Source of the DNA: Chaenocephalus aceratus
Lineage: Eukaryota; Chordata; Actinopteri; Perciformes; Channichthyidae
Assembly: GCA_023974075.1 (NCBI GenBank)
Contig: CM043800.1
Coordinates: forward strand, 35,927,959 to 35,991,958
Length of the DNA stretch: 64,000 nucleotides
Direction: 5' to 3'
Part shown: positions 23,980 through 35,360 of the stretch, one piece after another
Position numbering within the stretch: position 1 is the first letter of the stretch
Layout of the letters: every line of letters begins with the position of its first letter
Notes under the pieces: model-generated
The model's input: the letters and a program-made list of their open reading frames with translations, nothing else
Told to the model about the DNA's origin: nothing
Database searches by the model: none
Position numbers and translations under genes: made by a program

Positions 23980-25529
23980 TCAGCAGTACTGCTCTCTTTG
24001 CTGAAACTTGTCCTTTTCCAGGTACTGCTTTATCTTCTCCTCCGAGGAAGCGGTGCACTGGCATGTAGAATTTGCCTTCGTGGGCAACGGTTCACCTGCA
24101 TCTTTTGAACCATGGCGGGCATCACCAGCTCGAGAAAGTGTTGGCAGGACGTGCGGCCTCACATCCACCGCGGCTTGCTGCAGGCTGCTGCGTTCCCGTT
24201 CCCGTTGCCGTTTCATTGAGCACTCCTTGCTAAACGGGTCAGTACCGCGTTTGGGCAACCGCTCATCAGTTTCTCGACAGAAGTAATTGTAATCTGGCAC
24301 CTCCCGTAATCTCTGAGCTGCTGGATGATGCATAGTCTCCTGCTGCATGTATTGCTGGATTTGGTTCTCTCCCTCAGCAATCTGTTTCTCCATTTCTCTG
24401 GCAGCATGTAATTCCTCTCTTATCTCCTGTTGACGAAGGGCTTTTTTTTAGCAGCATCGGATAATAAATCCTCTTGATGCTTAATGTTGGTTTGTCTTTT
24501 TAAATACACTTCTCGTTTACTTTGCTCCTCAGACAACCTGTCAAGCTGTTTCATTTGATGTAACAAGTCCAGGCTGCTCTTTTTCTCCTTTCTCTCCTTC
24601 TGTTCTTTTCCACGATGTGTTTCCACTCTGTGAGTGGCAATGCTCTTCTGAGCCGCAGCCCTCTTCTCCTTCACGTCCTTCTGCTGTTTTCTCACTTTAG
24701 CATCTGCCTCGGCCACTTCCTTGGACAACCTCACCTCCTCTCTCTGGATTCTCTGAGCAGCCTGCTGTTTTTTAGCCGCTGCCAGTTGGTCTTTAACTAT
24801 ATCCTTAGGAATCTGCCTCATCTTGAGTTGTTCTGACTTCTCCTGTTTTCTCTGCTGCAGCAGTTCCTCTCTGTCAGTCTGAACACGTTTAGTTTCCTTC
24901 TCCTTCATGTTCATTTCATTTTCCATTTCTTTTTGTCTGAGGCAGTTTTTTCTACAGATTTCCTCTTTACGAAATTTTATGTTTTCGTCCTTTGCCTTCT
25001 GTTCTTTTCGATGCTCCTCTCGAAGCTTCTGTTTATGCTGTTCATCGAGGGCCCTGAGTTGGTCTCTTTCTTCCTTCTCCTGTCGTCTCTCCTCTTCTAT
25101 CAACAGCTTCTTCTCCTTGGTCTGCTTAACAAGCTCGTTTTTCAGAGCCACATTATCACGGCGTCTCTGACGAATGTTGTCTTCCTCTTTTCTCTGAGCA
25201 TCAATACGTATCTGACGCCTCTTTTCGTCCTCCTCCCTTTTCTGTTGGTTAGCCTTCCTCTCTGTCTCTCTATTAGACGCAGCCATAACTGCATTGTCCT
25301 CTCTTATTTTTTCTTTTAAGAGGTCGCTATTGAACTTCCTGACACTTGCATTCTGGAAGAACCTCTTATCCTTGGCTGCGTCAAGCGCCAATGATAAGTG
25401 CCGGTCTTTTCTCTTTAAATCCACGTCATTTGCAGCCGTCTCAGACCTATAGTCCTCCTCTGCCTGTTTGCGCATCATTGTGTGTTCCCGCTGCTTCAAT
25501 ATGCAGGTTTTGTAGATTGGATGAGCCAT
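23980..25529 (-). CDS. cfap210: CFAP210/CCDC173-like ciliary coiled-coil protein, intronless, one frameshift
   Basis: The protein is almost wholly charged coiled coil (trichohyalin-plectin-homology type). The segment AKDKRFFQNASVRKFNSDLL resembles the conserved FYQ...VK.F.S.LL block of CFAP210, a microtubule inner protein of motile cilia and sperm tails; later RRRDNVALKNELVKQTKE also fits. The start at 25529 (MAHPIYKT) is preferred over an in-frame ATG at 25616 because a TATA-like box lies only about 30 bases beyond the latter. Reading runs to about 24442, where a run of eight A on the minus strand breaks frame after DAAKKK. In the next frame the coiled coil continues directly (ALRQQEIREELHAAREMEKQ) to a stop at 23980, about 516 residues in all, close to the usual family length. 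No introns are present although the vertebrate gene has several, so this is likely a retrogene. The shift is either an assembly homopolymer error or a real lesion. An X-box upstream favours a functional ciliary gene. Confidence 0.6.
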
Positions 25530-25645
25530 TTCAGTTTGTTCTGTGTTGTCGTGTTGTGTTGGGGAAAATACCGTCTGTACTGCAACCTGTGTTGTGTCTC
25601 TGTGTTGTGTCTCCACGAACTGATGGACTGAAGAAGGAATTCTGA

Positions 25646-25654
25646 GTTTTATAG
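25646..25654 (-). promoter_or_regulatory. TATA-like box of the cfap210-like gene
   Basis: The minus strand reads CTATAAAAC about 120 bases upstream of the preferred ATG at 25529. Its position fits a transcription start near 25620. Confidence 0.45.
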
Positions 25655-25787
25655 AAATTTGGTTCGGAACACATCAAAGCCAATGACATCATTCGATTCT
25701 CAGATAGTGACCTCACATTCCGTGTGACAGCACTTGAATTTTGACTATTAAGTCATTCAAATAATCGCATTCCAAGTTGCCTATACA

Positions 25788-25800
25788 GTTGCTAGGCAAC
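25788..25800. promoter_or_regulatory. X-box (RFX-binding) palindrome
   Basis: GTTGCTAGGCAAC is a perfect match to the RFX X-box (GTTGC, 3-base gap, GCAAC). It lies about 135 bases beyond the TATA-like box of the ciliary-type gene, with a further half-site GTTGCC at 25776. RFX factors drive ciliary genes through this motif. A CRE-like TGACATCA lies nearby at 25684-25691. Confidence 0.65.
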
Positions 25801-25850
25801 CAACATTATTGAATTTCACACCTGATTCTAAACTAATGCATTCCAATCAG

Positions 25851-26002
25851 GGGCGGATCTAGACAAATATTCATGGGGTGGCAGGAGATGTTGAGGGGTG
25901 GCATCCCACGGCAGAAGTATATGCTGATTTAATCGCAGTCATATCAATCAATGTTAACTTGGAAAGCCACAATATTAATATTTTAACTCAATAACATCAG
26001 GA
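25851..26002. mobile_element. Left end of an older hAT-like element
   Basis: CAGGGGCGGATCTAGAC is a hAT-type terminus much like the one at 49638. The element continues past the younger hAT inserted at 26003; GGTGGCAG words recur on both sides (25875, 27551). Its right end was not found. Confidence 0.45.
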
Positions 26003-26829
26003 CAGAGATGTTCACAAGTCTTTTTTTGCAAGTCCAAGTCAAGTCTCAAGTCTTTGGTCACGAGTCCAAGTCAAGTCTCAAGTCTTTGTGGGGTGAGACT
26101 TGATCAAGTCTCAAGTCTTTGGTCACGAGTCCAAGTCAAGTCTCAAGTCTCTAAAAAAAAAAAAGTCTCATCATGTCTCTTCTGGTTGTAATAAGCCAAT
26201 TGTCTGCTGCTATCCAGTCTGTTAAGAATACTGCACAGCTATATCTAAGAAATTCAAAGCATTTACTGTGTTTTATCACTCCTATATCTATTAGCATCCA
26301 GTATCAGTACTGACTAGTTGTGTGTTATATGATCACTTTAAACCGGCTATTGCAATGCAATATGAGGAAAAACATCACACTTTAGCTAAATGCAAACAAC
26401 TTATAAGCAAAACAATTCAGAATCAGAAATACATCAAATACATCTTTGTATCAACCGTATTGTTTAATTACACTGGGTCTCTAATGACATCTTTTAAGTC
26501 TACTATTAATAAACATAATCCTCTATCCTCTCACTCAAACCCAGTGTCATGGTAACCTGATAAACCTGTAACATTAACGTTACGTGGTCAACAATAAACC
26601 TGTAACCTGCCTATAAACCCACAGATGTATTTATGTATGTAACTATGTATTTTTCTACGTTTAACGTTAGCCAGTAGATGGTGGCAGCGGGTAATGATTA
26701 ACGTTACCGACCTTTTTTATGTCATGTCAAGAGTTGGATGTCAACGCCACTCAACTCAAACAAGTGTGACAAGCAATTCACTAATTTTCAAATATGCAGT
26801 TACAAAGCTAGCAGCAAGCTAAGTTAACA

Positions 26830-27075
26830 TTACACAGCTGATGCTGAGCTAAACATGTTTGCTAACCGTCCATGCGTTAATGTGACTGACCTCTCCGGGT
26901 GAGTTTTCAAGTGCCTGATGAAATTCGACGTTGTTGCGCCAGCATCCTTGATTTTGATATTGCAGACTTTGCAGTGTGCGCTCCTTTTGTTGGTGCCGCC
27001 GGCGTTTTGTTCGAAGTTTTTGTAGTTGAACCTAATTACAAGCGGTACAGCCGCAGGTGTGCCGCCGGTCGCCAT
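26830..27075 (-). CDS. BED-type zinc finger ORF (transposon protein, N-terminal part)
   Basis: 81 codons from ATGGCGACC. The core reads RFNYKNFEQNAGGTNKRSAH, CKVCNIKIKDAG and SNFIRHLKTHPE: a C-x2-C ... H-x3-H BED finger as in hAT transposases and ZBED genes. BED fingers bind the transposon ends. No RNase H-like transposase domain follows before the stop after SSASAV, so either an intron follows (GTTAGCAAAC downstream of GAC is one option) or the element is internally deleted. The 5' leader is shared with the MITE copies at 41.7 and 42.7 kb, which may be deletion derivatives of this gene's element. Confidence 0.65.
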   Translation of the reverse strand: MATGGTPAAVPLVIRFNYKNFEQNAGGTNKRSAHCKVCNIKIKDAGATTSNFIRHLKTHPERSVTLTHGRLANMFSSASAV

Positions 27076-27125
27076 TGTGTTACTACGAGGTAGTAACAGA
27101 GGCGCGCACGTCTGCGTAATGAGCC

Positions 27126-27342
27126 CGGCTAAAATAACTGGATGGCCTACCTGCCTGTCAGCCTTCCATCTGGGCACAAACTGATCTCGTGCCCTCATTG
27201 GTCATGTGCACGTTCGTGTGTGTTGGAGGAGGCGGGCTCTATAAGGAAGTAGCAGCCTCGAGCAGATTATCTCCGGTTGTGTATTTTCAAATTCTAGCGA
27301 TCTCGAGCCGGTTTCTCTCAAATGTACCTACCCCACCTTTAA
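27126..27342 (-). mobile_element. Terminal part of the AGGTGGGGTAGG/TTAA family
   Basis: Reading leftward from 27342: TTAAAGGTGGGGTAGGTACA, AACCGGCTCGAGATCGC, GAAAATACACAACCGG, GACCAATGAGGGCACGAG and AAGGCTGACAGGCAGGTAGG, matching the complete MITE at 42672-43015 for about 210 bases. It then diverges into the leader of the BED ORF. The other terminus is absent here. Confidence 0.75.
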
Positions 27343-27511
27343 TACGCCAACAATAGAAAACACAATGATTGTTCACGAGTCCCAACACACGAGTCCAAGT
27401 CGAGTCTGAAGTTTTGGTCACGAGTCCAAGTCAAGTCTGAAGTCTCTGTGTGCGACTTAAGTGCGACTCGAGTCCGAGTCGCAGACTCGAGTCCCCATCT
27501 CTGCATCAGGA

Positions 27512-27995
27512 TACATTATTGTGGCACATCATTTAAATATAAATATATAAGGTGGCAGACATCATTTAATGAATTTTAAATGAACAATAACAAATAAAAG
27601 ACCAGCAGGGGTACCAAATCTATGCAGACTGCTGCAATACGTACATTAATTAACTGTCTCTTCGATGTTTGTCTGAATTAATATGATAATATTAACAATC
27701 ATATCATTCTATCAGCTGTCAATCACTGTTATGATTCACATATTCATTTATTATTCAATAAACTATTTTTTTGGAGGAGTTAATGATGAATGTTCCTCAA
27801 GATGCTTGCTCACCCTCCTTCAAATTTGAATGACTATATCAAAACTCAAAAGATTCAAAGGAACAGTTCAGCGCAGCACGACTTTACTGCAAACAGTTAC
27901 AACCTTGACTTTACATCAGAAAGAACAAACATTAAAGAAGTGACTAACTGCATCAATTAGGGTTAAAAAACGTGTATTCAGCTAAAATATATACA
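27512..27995. other. Unassigned AT-rich stretch
   Basis: Possibly the interior of the older element that begins at 25851. No coding frame was recognised. Confidence 0.3.
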
Positions 27996-27999
27996 CCGC

Positions 28000-28391
28000 T
28001 GCAGCTATTATCCAGTGGAAAGTCCTTACCTACTGGCCAGGTAAATCCTTTGTGCCTGTAGCCATCAGGCTGCACAACAATGTTACTGGACATAAATACA
28101 CACTGTTTCCATACATCCATGCAAATATATGTAATATGTATGACCCAATATGTATTATGTTCATTTTCATTCATTTCTTACTTCATAGTTTATATGACCC
28201 AATGTAGCTATATAGGCTCATTTTTATTTTGTATTCATTTCTTATTTCATAGTTTTTCATCATTTTTATTTGAATCTTTGATTTTATTAATCTGTGTGAA
28301 TCTGTGCTGTCCTGTTTTTCATTCTTACCCTGTTGCTGTTTGAACTGCTGAATTTCCCCACGGGGATTAATAAAGGTCCATCTTATCTTAA
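28000..28391 (+). repeat. LINE 3' end
   Basis: The plus frame near 28041-28078 reads SFVPVAIRLHNN-like text (CCTTTGTGCCTGTAGCCATC), the usual C-terminal tail of fish LINE proteins. The element closes with TTTCCCCACGGGGATTAATA and AAAGGTCCATCTTATCTTA, a common LINE 3' terminus. Confidence 0.6.
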
Positions 28392-29055
28392 ATCAAAGTG
28401 GTTACTTTCTTTTGGCTGGGCAGTGTAGTTGTACGTTTTATTTGACTTTCTCAGTAATTAAAACTGTTTTTTGGGGGCAGACCCCCACTGTTATGGAAAT
28501 CTTAGACCTAGTCAATACTGTGGAGATATACAATTAGAATGATCAATCAATAAACTGCCTCGAAGGCACAGGTCTCACAGACTATAGGATAGTTTGCAGG
28601 AGTGTGCGCAATAGTCACAGAATAGCAAAGCTTATACAAGATAGGGCGAGCAGACAGAGTTTTGTGTAGCGGCGGAACGCCTCAGAAATCTGCTTTCACA
28701 AGGATGTCTCATATTGTTATTAGACGCCTGTCCTTGAGCTGGAGAAAGTATAACGGTTCTCAGAATATGGAAGTTCATGTGTGACTTTGTGTGAAGAGGA
28801 GGAGTCTCAACATAGTCTACCAAATCAGCTCTGTGGCCGTGAAGCGCTTGGGAATAATAACCCTCATTAAGAGTATGCAGAGAAAAAGCACATATCAGGA
28901 AAATTGTACAGTAGTGTTAGACAATGCTTTTAGAAGCATTTGGTTTTACCCAAGCGGCAAACTCTGGGGAACAGCCGGGAAGCCAATACGGAAGTGCCAC
29001 ACACTGCAGTTCATATAGTGGCCGATAGGCGATGGCTGCAGAAAGGAGCAATTTC
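28392..29055. other. Unassigned, possible LTR-like sequence
   Basis: TGTTATGGAAATC at 28489 and GTGTTAGACA ending at 28922 could be TG...CA ends, with an AATAAA at 28549. No matching target duplication was found, so this is not called an LTR. Confidence 0.2.
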
Positions 29056-29255
29056 CATAGACCCCCATGTTAAAATGCCCAACTTTACAGCAGAAAAAAA
29101 CATGTTTCTATCCCTGGCTCTTTTATTATCGATATAGTTAGATTCCACCTTCATGATTATGGATCTGTGAGTGAATTGTTTTCTAACAGGACCCTTTTAT
29201 TTATATTAGGTCTTAAAGTTGTTGCATTAATTAGGGCGTGGTCACGTTGATGGAC
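29056..29255. repeat. 200-bp repeat, left copy of a 12-kb-spaced inverted pair
   Basis: From TCCATAGACCCCCATGTTAA to TTAGGGCGTGGTCACGTTGA this is about 95% identical to the reverse complement of 41466-41671. The clearest difference is a small insertion after CTGGCTC in the right copy. The words are familiar from a very common fish interspersed repeat. Confidence 0.85.
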
Positions 29256-29395
29256 ACGTACATGCCTCACTGTCAGCTAACAGCAACTTGCCCACTCTGC
29301 TAGGCTACAACCATAGAGGCTACAACGTTAGTTAGTCATAGTACCTTGACCCTTTAGCTTTAGCCGTGTTCGTGGTGATATACCAGACAATTAAG

Positions 29396-30275
29396 ATGTC
29401 GTGCTGTGCGCTTGAATGTACTAACAGAACTTCCAAGAATAGAGATGTCCCGATCCGATCATCGTGCCGATCACGTGATTTTCAAAAAATCGGGAGAAAA
29501 AATCGGGGATCGGGATTTTTTTTTTTTTTTTTTTTTATAAAATTTTTTTTTTTCATTTAATGTTACAAAACAAAAATGACCATGTTCACGTCTTAAAGTC
29601 ATCCTGAGGACTTAGTTTTGGTTTAAAATTACACAACATCATGTATGTGTTGCTTTCTTTGGGCTTGTTTTCAGACCTGGTTGATTATTTCTCTGAAATC
29701 TGGCAACAGAGTGGGCGCAGTGTCTAATAGTAGCAGCAAGCTAGCGAGAGGCTACGTTCAGCTGGTGACTCGGGAGTCGGGACAGAGAAAATGTCAGGAG
29801 TTTGGAAGTATTATAAAATTGAAAGCGAAGGCAGTGTAACAGCCAGATGCAATGTTTGCAAGGCAGAGGTTCCGCGTGGTGGAAAGAAACAGAGCTACGT
29901 TCAACACGACTAAATCTAATACGCCACCTGAGAAACAAACACCAACAACAACACGACGAGTACACAGCGGCCACTCGGGGAACGGCACTGAAACCAACCG
30001 ACACTTTCAGAGACTTCTAAAGGAAAGAGAAACGGCCCCAGAACAGAGAAAAGGCCAACACAATAACAGCCAAGATAGCTGAATTCATCGCGTTGGATGA
30101 CCAGCCGTTATCTGTTACCTTTTTTTTTTTTTTCTCTTAATGCATTGCATAAAGATCGGATCGGGAAAAATCGGTATCGGCAGATTGTCAAAATCAAATG
30201 ATCGGAATCGGATCGGGAGCAAAAAAAGGTGATCGGGACATCCCTATCCAAGAAGTCTACTCTCAGCTTTTTTCG
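29396..30275 (+). pseudogene. THAP-domain first exon split by a hAT insertion
   Basis: Bases 29396-29439 read MSCCALECTNRTSK. After the hAT element 29440-30246 and one copy of the 8-bp target duplication, the text resumes KSTLSFFR and stops at a strong donor (TTTCG/gtgagt at 30276). The ..C.A..C.NR...(S)FF pattern is the N-terminus of a THAP zinc finger, whose C2CH ligands begin with these cysteines. THAP domains bind DNA in P-element and Kolobok transposases and in host genes. No second THAP exon was found downstream, so the parent gene is not identified. Confidence 0.6.
29440..30246. mobile_element. hAT element, exact 8-bp TSD TCCAAGAA
   Basis: Ends TAGAGATGTCCCGATC and GATCGGGACATCCCTA are perfect inverted repeats. 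TCCAAGAA flanks both sides (29432-29439, 30247-30254). Subterminal GATCGG-rich repeats are present. Inside, 29790-29945 encodes a decayed BED finger (SGVWKYYKIESEGSVTARCN, CKAEVPRGGKKQSYVQHD, stop), so it is an internally deleted ZBED-type hAT. Confidence 0.93.
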
Positions 30276-30683
30276 GTGAGTAATAATGATAATATTATAC
30301 ATGTTAACCCCGTTAGCAGGTGTTTGTGTGCTTGTTAGCTTAGCTTGTTATGTAGCTTATTAGCCAGCTAAGGACGTAACCCTCTATACATGTGTGTATA
30401 TATATATATATACAGTTTAGTTTATGATTCAGCCTTGGGTAAGACTTTTATAGTCTATGGCTATGACGCCCATAATGCTAAATGGGAGCAAATGTTAAAA
30501 GGGGACCCAATTATCCCAGTGGTGGCCGCCGGAGTCCGCCGCCGAAGCTAACCGGAGCCGTAGCTAGCCCTTTGCGGCTTCCGTTAGCTTCGGCCAGCGG
30601 CGGGAGTACGGCGTTATAACTGGAGATCAAGGAATGCAGCGAAACGCGGACTTGGTTCGCCTGCAGCCCGCTATAGTATTAGC
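30276..30683. other. Intron-like stretch with a GC-rich hairpin
   Basis: It follows the THAP exon donor. A (TA)n run lies at 30394-30412. At 30535-30604, GCCGAAGCTAACCGGAGCCG pairs with CGGCTTCCGTTAGCTTCGGC around a short TAGCTAGCCC loop, a strong potential stem-loop. Confidence 0.55.
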
Positions 30684-32565
30684 CAGAGCTATTTAATAGA
30701 AGAGTTACGACATCTCCGTTCACTCCAATGGACCACTTTTTTACAGCAATGGCGGATCGTGGAGCCTCTCAATCGTTCCCCGGAAGTTAGCGCCAAGGCT
30801 GGCAGAGCTGTGGAGTTGCAGCATAATACACCGTTCGTGACGGACTTTTTAAAGGTAGAAGAAGTTTTAAAGATTTATATTGCGGATATTATCAGTACAT
30901 CTGATTCAAATGAACATGTTTATTAAAGGATGTCAGTGGATTATCCCTAAATTAGTAGATTTAGGGAACGTTTACAGATAACAGATTAAGCTAGCATACC
31001 GAAGCAAGTTAGCAAAACACGTTGAACAGCCTTTTAATTGTAAATTCCGTTCTCTTAATGTCATTTTCGTCCAACATGTTGAATTAGAGAAGAGGGGCTT
31101 CTAAACGGGATTGTATGCGGGGGTGGAGGGAGTTAAATATTAGATAAATATAACTTTGGTGCGTGTAAGAGTGAGTGTTTTTAGCAGAGCCATATGGTGT
31201 CCTTGTGATTCTGTGATTATTACCTGTCTGTATAATGTGCAGCTCAGCTGATTCTGGATTGATGGCAAAGGGAGAGGGACTTAAGTGAGAGTGAAAACAC
31301 AAGGTACGTTTAATACTACTGTTTTATATAAGTAAACACCTTATCTCCCCAAGGCATTTCCCATCCAATAGGTGTGCTGTGTGTGTATAACCCTTTCTCC
31401 TGTCTGTTACTCCCTCTTTCAGCACAAGAACCAGAGGGGGGTTCAATGGAGCCTGAATACCTGCACTGAGACCCTCACCCTGCACCCTGAGTCTCAACTC
31501 TCAGTGTTTTTCAAGCCTTTCCCTGTTTTTTTGTATTAAACAAAACATTAAGCTTTCCCAATGGCGTGGTTTTCGTTTTATGAAAAAGTGCAAATGCAGT
31601 GTTTGTATATAATTACATCACATATTGTGTTGCTGTTGGTCGTGAAATTGCTCCTGCTGACTTGAGCCAGCCATTTTGTTCCTCCGCTCTGTGTCAGTGT
31701 GGAAGCCGTACATTCGTACTCCTTTCTCTGAGCGATTAGAGCATCCCCAGGCAGCACAGCAAACCATGGTGGCTACTAGGAGGCAGCACAGCAAACCAGA
31801 ACACACGGAGGAAAAGGCACCGACAAACTGCATGATATGCTATTCAATGTTATTGAATCCCATGTATTGCAATGGATGTTCCTAAAACAACACATTTAAC
31901 ATCATCATTATCATCATATGCTGCTAGTCCTGCTGCTGCTGCTGCTAGTCCTTTGATAGTCACCTGTCGGTCTCCTGTCCTTTCTGAAAGCCATAAAGAT
32001 GACATTAGTCATTTAGATAACTTGTGTCCTCAGTTACCATGGGGATTACTGAAACTACCATGAATTTAAGAAAATGGTAGAAATGAATCCAATCTGAATT
32101 TTAAAGCATTACTTTAGATCCCCTCCCTCTAAATGTATCAATAAACATTAGAAAGTGATGCTCCTGACTACCATAACAAGTTTAAGAAGATAATATTGGT
32201 TTGAAAGAATTCAAAGCTATAAATAAACAGCAACAGGCTCTTTAACCAAGGCACTGTTAGTAACATGTAAACTAGTTGTTCACACTAATCCTAATATTAT
32301 CACTTAATATTAGCAAATTCGATTTAATTTTTTAAAACATATTGATGTAAATACATACACATATCGATTTGTTGTATAAATATTGCAAATCAAAACCTTT
32401 ATTCACTAATAATTAACAAAAATCGTAGTTTCTATCTCCTGTTATCAATGCATTCACATTGCCCGCCATGAACTTCCGGGGAACGATCCCTCGTCTACAT
32501 GAACCACGTGACGATAACCGTTTTTGGACTTCCGGTGTCGTAACTCTTCTATCTATATGGCGCTG
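30684..32565. mobile_element. THAP-bearing, P-element-like DNA transposon, exact 8-bp TSD
   Basis: GTATTAGC flanks both sides (30676-30683, 32566-32573). Outer ends CAGAGCTATTTAATAGAAG and, from the right, CAGCGCCATATAGATAGAAG continue as AGTTACGAC in both. An inner inverted block ATCGTTCCCCGGAAGTT follows at about 100 bases. The body has a THAP fragment on the minus strand. An 8-bp duplication plus THAP fits the P superfamily, while the CAGNG end also fits hAT. At 1.9 kb it lacks a transposase core and is non-autonomous. Confidence 0.75.
31618..31767 (-). pseudogene. THAP zinc-finger fragment, frameshifted
   Basis: MVCCAAWGCSNRSEKGVRMY then GFHTDTERRNK is the first half of a THAP domain (C-x3-5-C, NR, then the RMYGF...RR.KW helix). 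One extra A then shifts the frame: the next frame supplies KWLAQVSRSNF and TICD, which fit the expected continuation. The missing C..H ligand end and the frameshift mean it cannot fold as read. It lies in a 1.9-kb element with an 8-bp target duplication. Confidence 0.7.
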
Positions 32566-32573
32566 GTATTAGC

Positions 32574-33235
32574 TAAAGAAATGATGTTGAACAAGGCTTA
32601 TTAAGCAAGCTGAACATCGCCACAATTGTTCTGCTATGTATCGGTACTTATTTTATTTTCTTAACGTGTGAATGACAAGCATTAAGAATAACAACAAATA
32701 GCTATTTATCTTGCATATTGTCTCGTTTGATTATGAATGTAACGTTTATATAGTGGAACTACACTGTTTTATCAAAACCAAAGTGCCACGCAGTAACTTG
32801 GTAGGCCCATGCATGTATTTCAGCAGGAAATGTGCAAACTAGATTACATTTACCAACACAGACTATATAGAAATATTTGTAAAAGTTGTTCATGCGTTAT
32901 ACTTATTAAGTGAATATGGCATTAACCCTCCTGTTGTCTTTGGGTCGGTTTTCATGTATTTTTGAATAAAGGTTTCCTTTAGACCGCGGTGAATTTAGTT
33001 TTATGTTGGATATTCGACGGACATTCGCGGACCCGCCAGCAGCGTCAGTTTCCCGGACCCGCCAGCAGCGTCAGTTTAACAGGGAGATCTTCTCCGCGAA
33101 ACGAGGCTTTCACTTAGGGACCATCAACAAATGACTTTTACAATTAGACAAGAAAAAATGTTCTTTTAATAAATCGACAGCTTCTCGATCGTGTGAATGT
33201 GAAGCAAATTCACTGTAGAGCATACATTCATTGAA
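32574..33235. other. Unassigned stretch with a CCTCCTGTTGTCTTTGGGTC motif
   Basis: TTAACCCTCCTGTTGTCTTT at 32924 is a frequent fish interspersed-repeat start. A direct repeat of GGACCCGCCAGCAGCGTCAG occurs at 33029 and 33055. No gene was recognised. Confidence 0.4.
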
Positions 33236-33577
33236 CACACCTCTTTTTATTGCATATTAACACTCTAAATATTTTATATTAATATGTTGATGGAAAAATT
33301 AGCTTATTTCTTCAATACCTTCCAGGTCATGTGACCTAATCACTCAAAATCAATGCTGGGTCAAAGAACTACACTGGTTGCATAGGACACACCTCTTTTT
33401 ATTTCATTTTAACACTCTAAATATTTTTATATTATTATTTTGATGGAAAAATTAGCTTATTTCTTCAATACCTTCCAGGTCATGTGACCGATTCACTCAA
33501 AATCAATGTTGGGTCAAAGAACTGCACTGGCTGCATAGGACACACCTTTTTATTGCATTTTAACAGTCTAAATATTT
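33236..33577 (+). repeat. Left arm: 152-bp tandem units
   Basis: Units begin CACACCTCTTTTTAT at 33236, 33388 and 33541 (periods 152 and 153; the third is partial). Each contains CTTCCAGGTCATGTGACC and AATCAATGYTGGGTCAAAGA. Confidence 0.9.
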
Positions 33578-33781
33578 ACACACATTTATGCATTTCCTCA
33601 GTCCCTTTTAGAGTTTTCACTAAATTACATTAAACAGGCTGCTCAGGAACAGAAACTGTAATTGCAGTTTAAAGTCTGATTTGGAAATATAGTTTCTGTT
33701 ATAAGTTTGTAAGCTGTATTTACATTTTTCATCTTCATATTCTCCCCCTACAACATGCACCTAATCATCTTGGGTTATAAT

Positions 33782-34796
<1,015 letters not shown>

Positions 34797-35360
34797 GTAT
34801 AATACTTCATGTCCTTTGTCCTTCACCTCACTCTTTACCAATTTAGTCCATGCTTTACTTTCTGACAATATTTACTTATTCCATTGTTACAATTAAAATG
34901 CTGGAGAACAATTTACACACTTTGAACATAGTAAGTCTTAGAGAAACTCACATTTCCCTGTGCGTCTTTTTCCTGTTGGTCCACTTTTCTTTTCTTCACC
35001 TTTGTGGCAGGTGGGCTCTTGGGGTTGGGTAGTGTTTTGGTGGATTGAAGTACTTGGACTTGGACTTGGTGTGACCAGCAGAACTTTCCCGCTTGTTCCA
35101 CTGTTCCTCGTGGTCATCATCTGGCCTGCTAGTTTGTCCAAAGTTTTTGTCCAGAATATGCATTGGCAGATTGTGTTGCTCAAAGTGCTCTATATATCTT
35201 CCTTGTATTGAGGCATACATTTTGGAGACGAACTCAGCTGGTCTCAGGTACTTTTTTTTTAAAAGGATGGAGTGTTTGACCAACCCAAACCAGAGCTCAA
35301 CATGGCAGTTGGTATCCATGGTTTTATGACTTCCATCTTTTTAGAGGTACCTTTTCATTA

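Larger units (their letters stand above)
26003..27503. mobile_element. hAT element, exact 8-bp TSD CATCAGGA
   Basis: Ends CAGAGATGTTCACAAGTC and GACTCGAGTCCCCATCTCTG are inverted over the outer CAGAGATG. Both sides carry CATCAGGA (25995-26002, 27504-27511). Subterminal AGTCCAAGTCAAGTCTCAAG repeats lie in both ends. Inside is a BED-finger ORF and, at 27126-27342, the end of a TTAA MITE family. Confidence 0.9.

Noticed and set aside
28489..28922. LTR at 28.5-28.9 kb
   Set aside because: TG and CA edges can be picked, but the flanks do not match and no paired copy is seen.
33236..33577. CRISPR-like array
   Set aside because: Units of 152 bases are contiguous with no variable spacers, and the context is a eukaryotic transposon.
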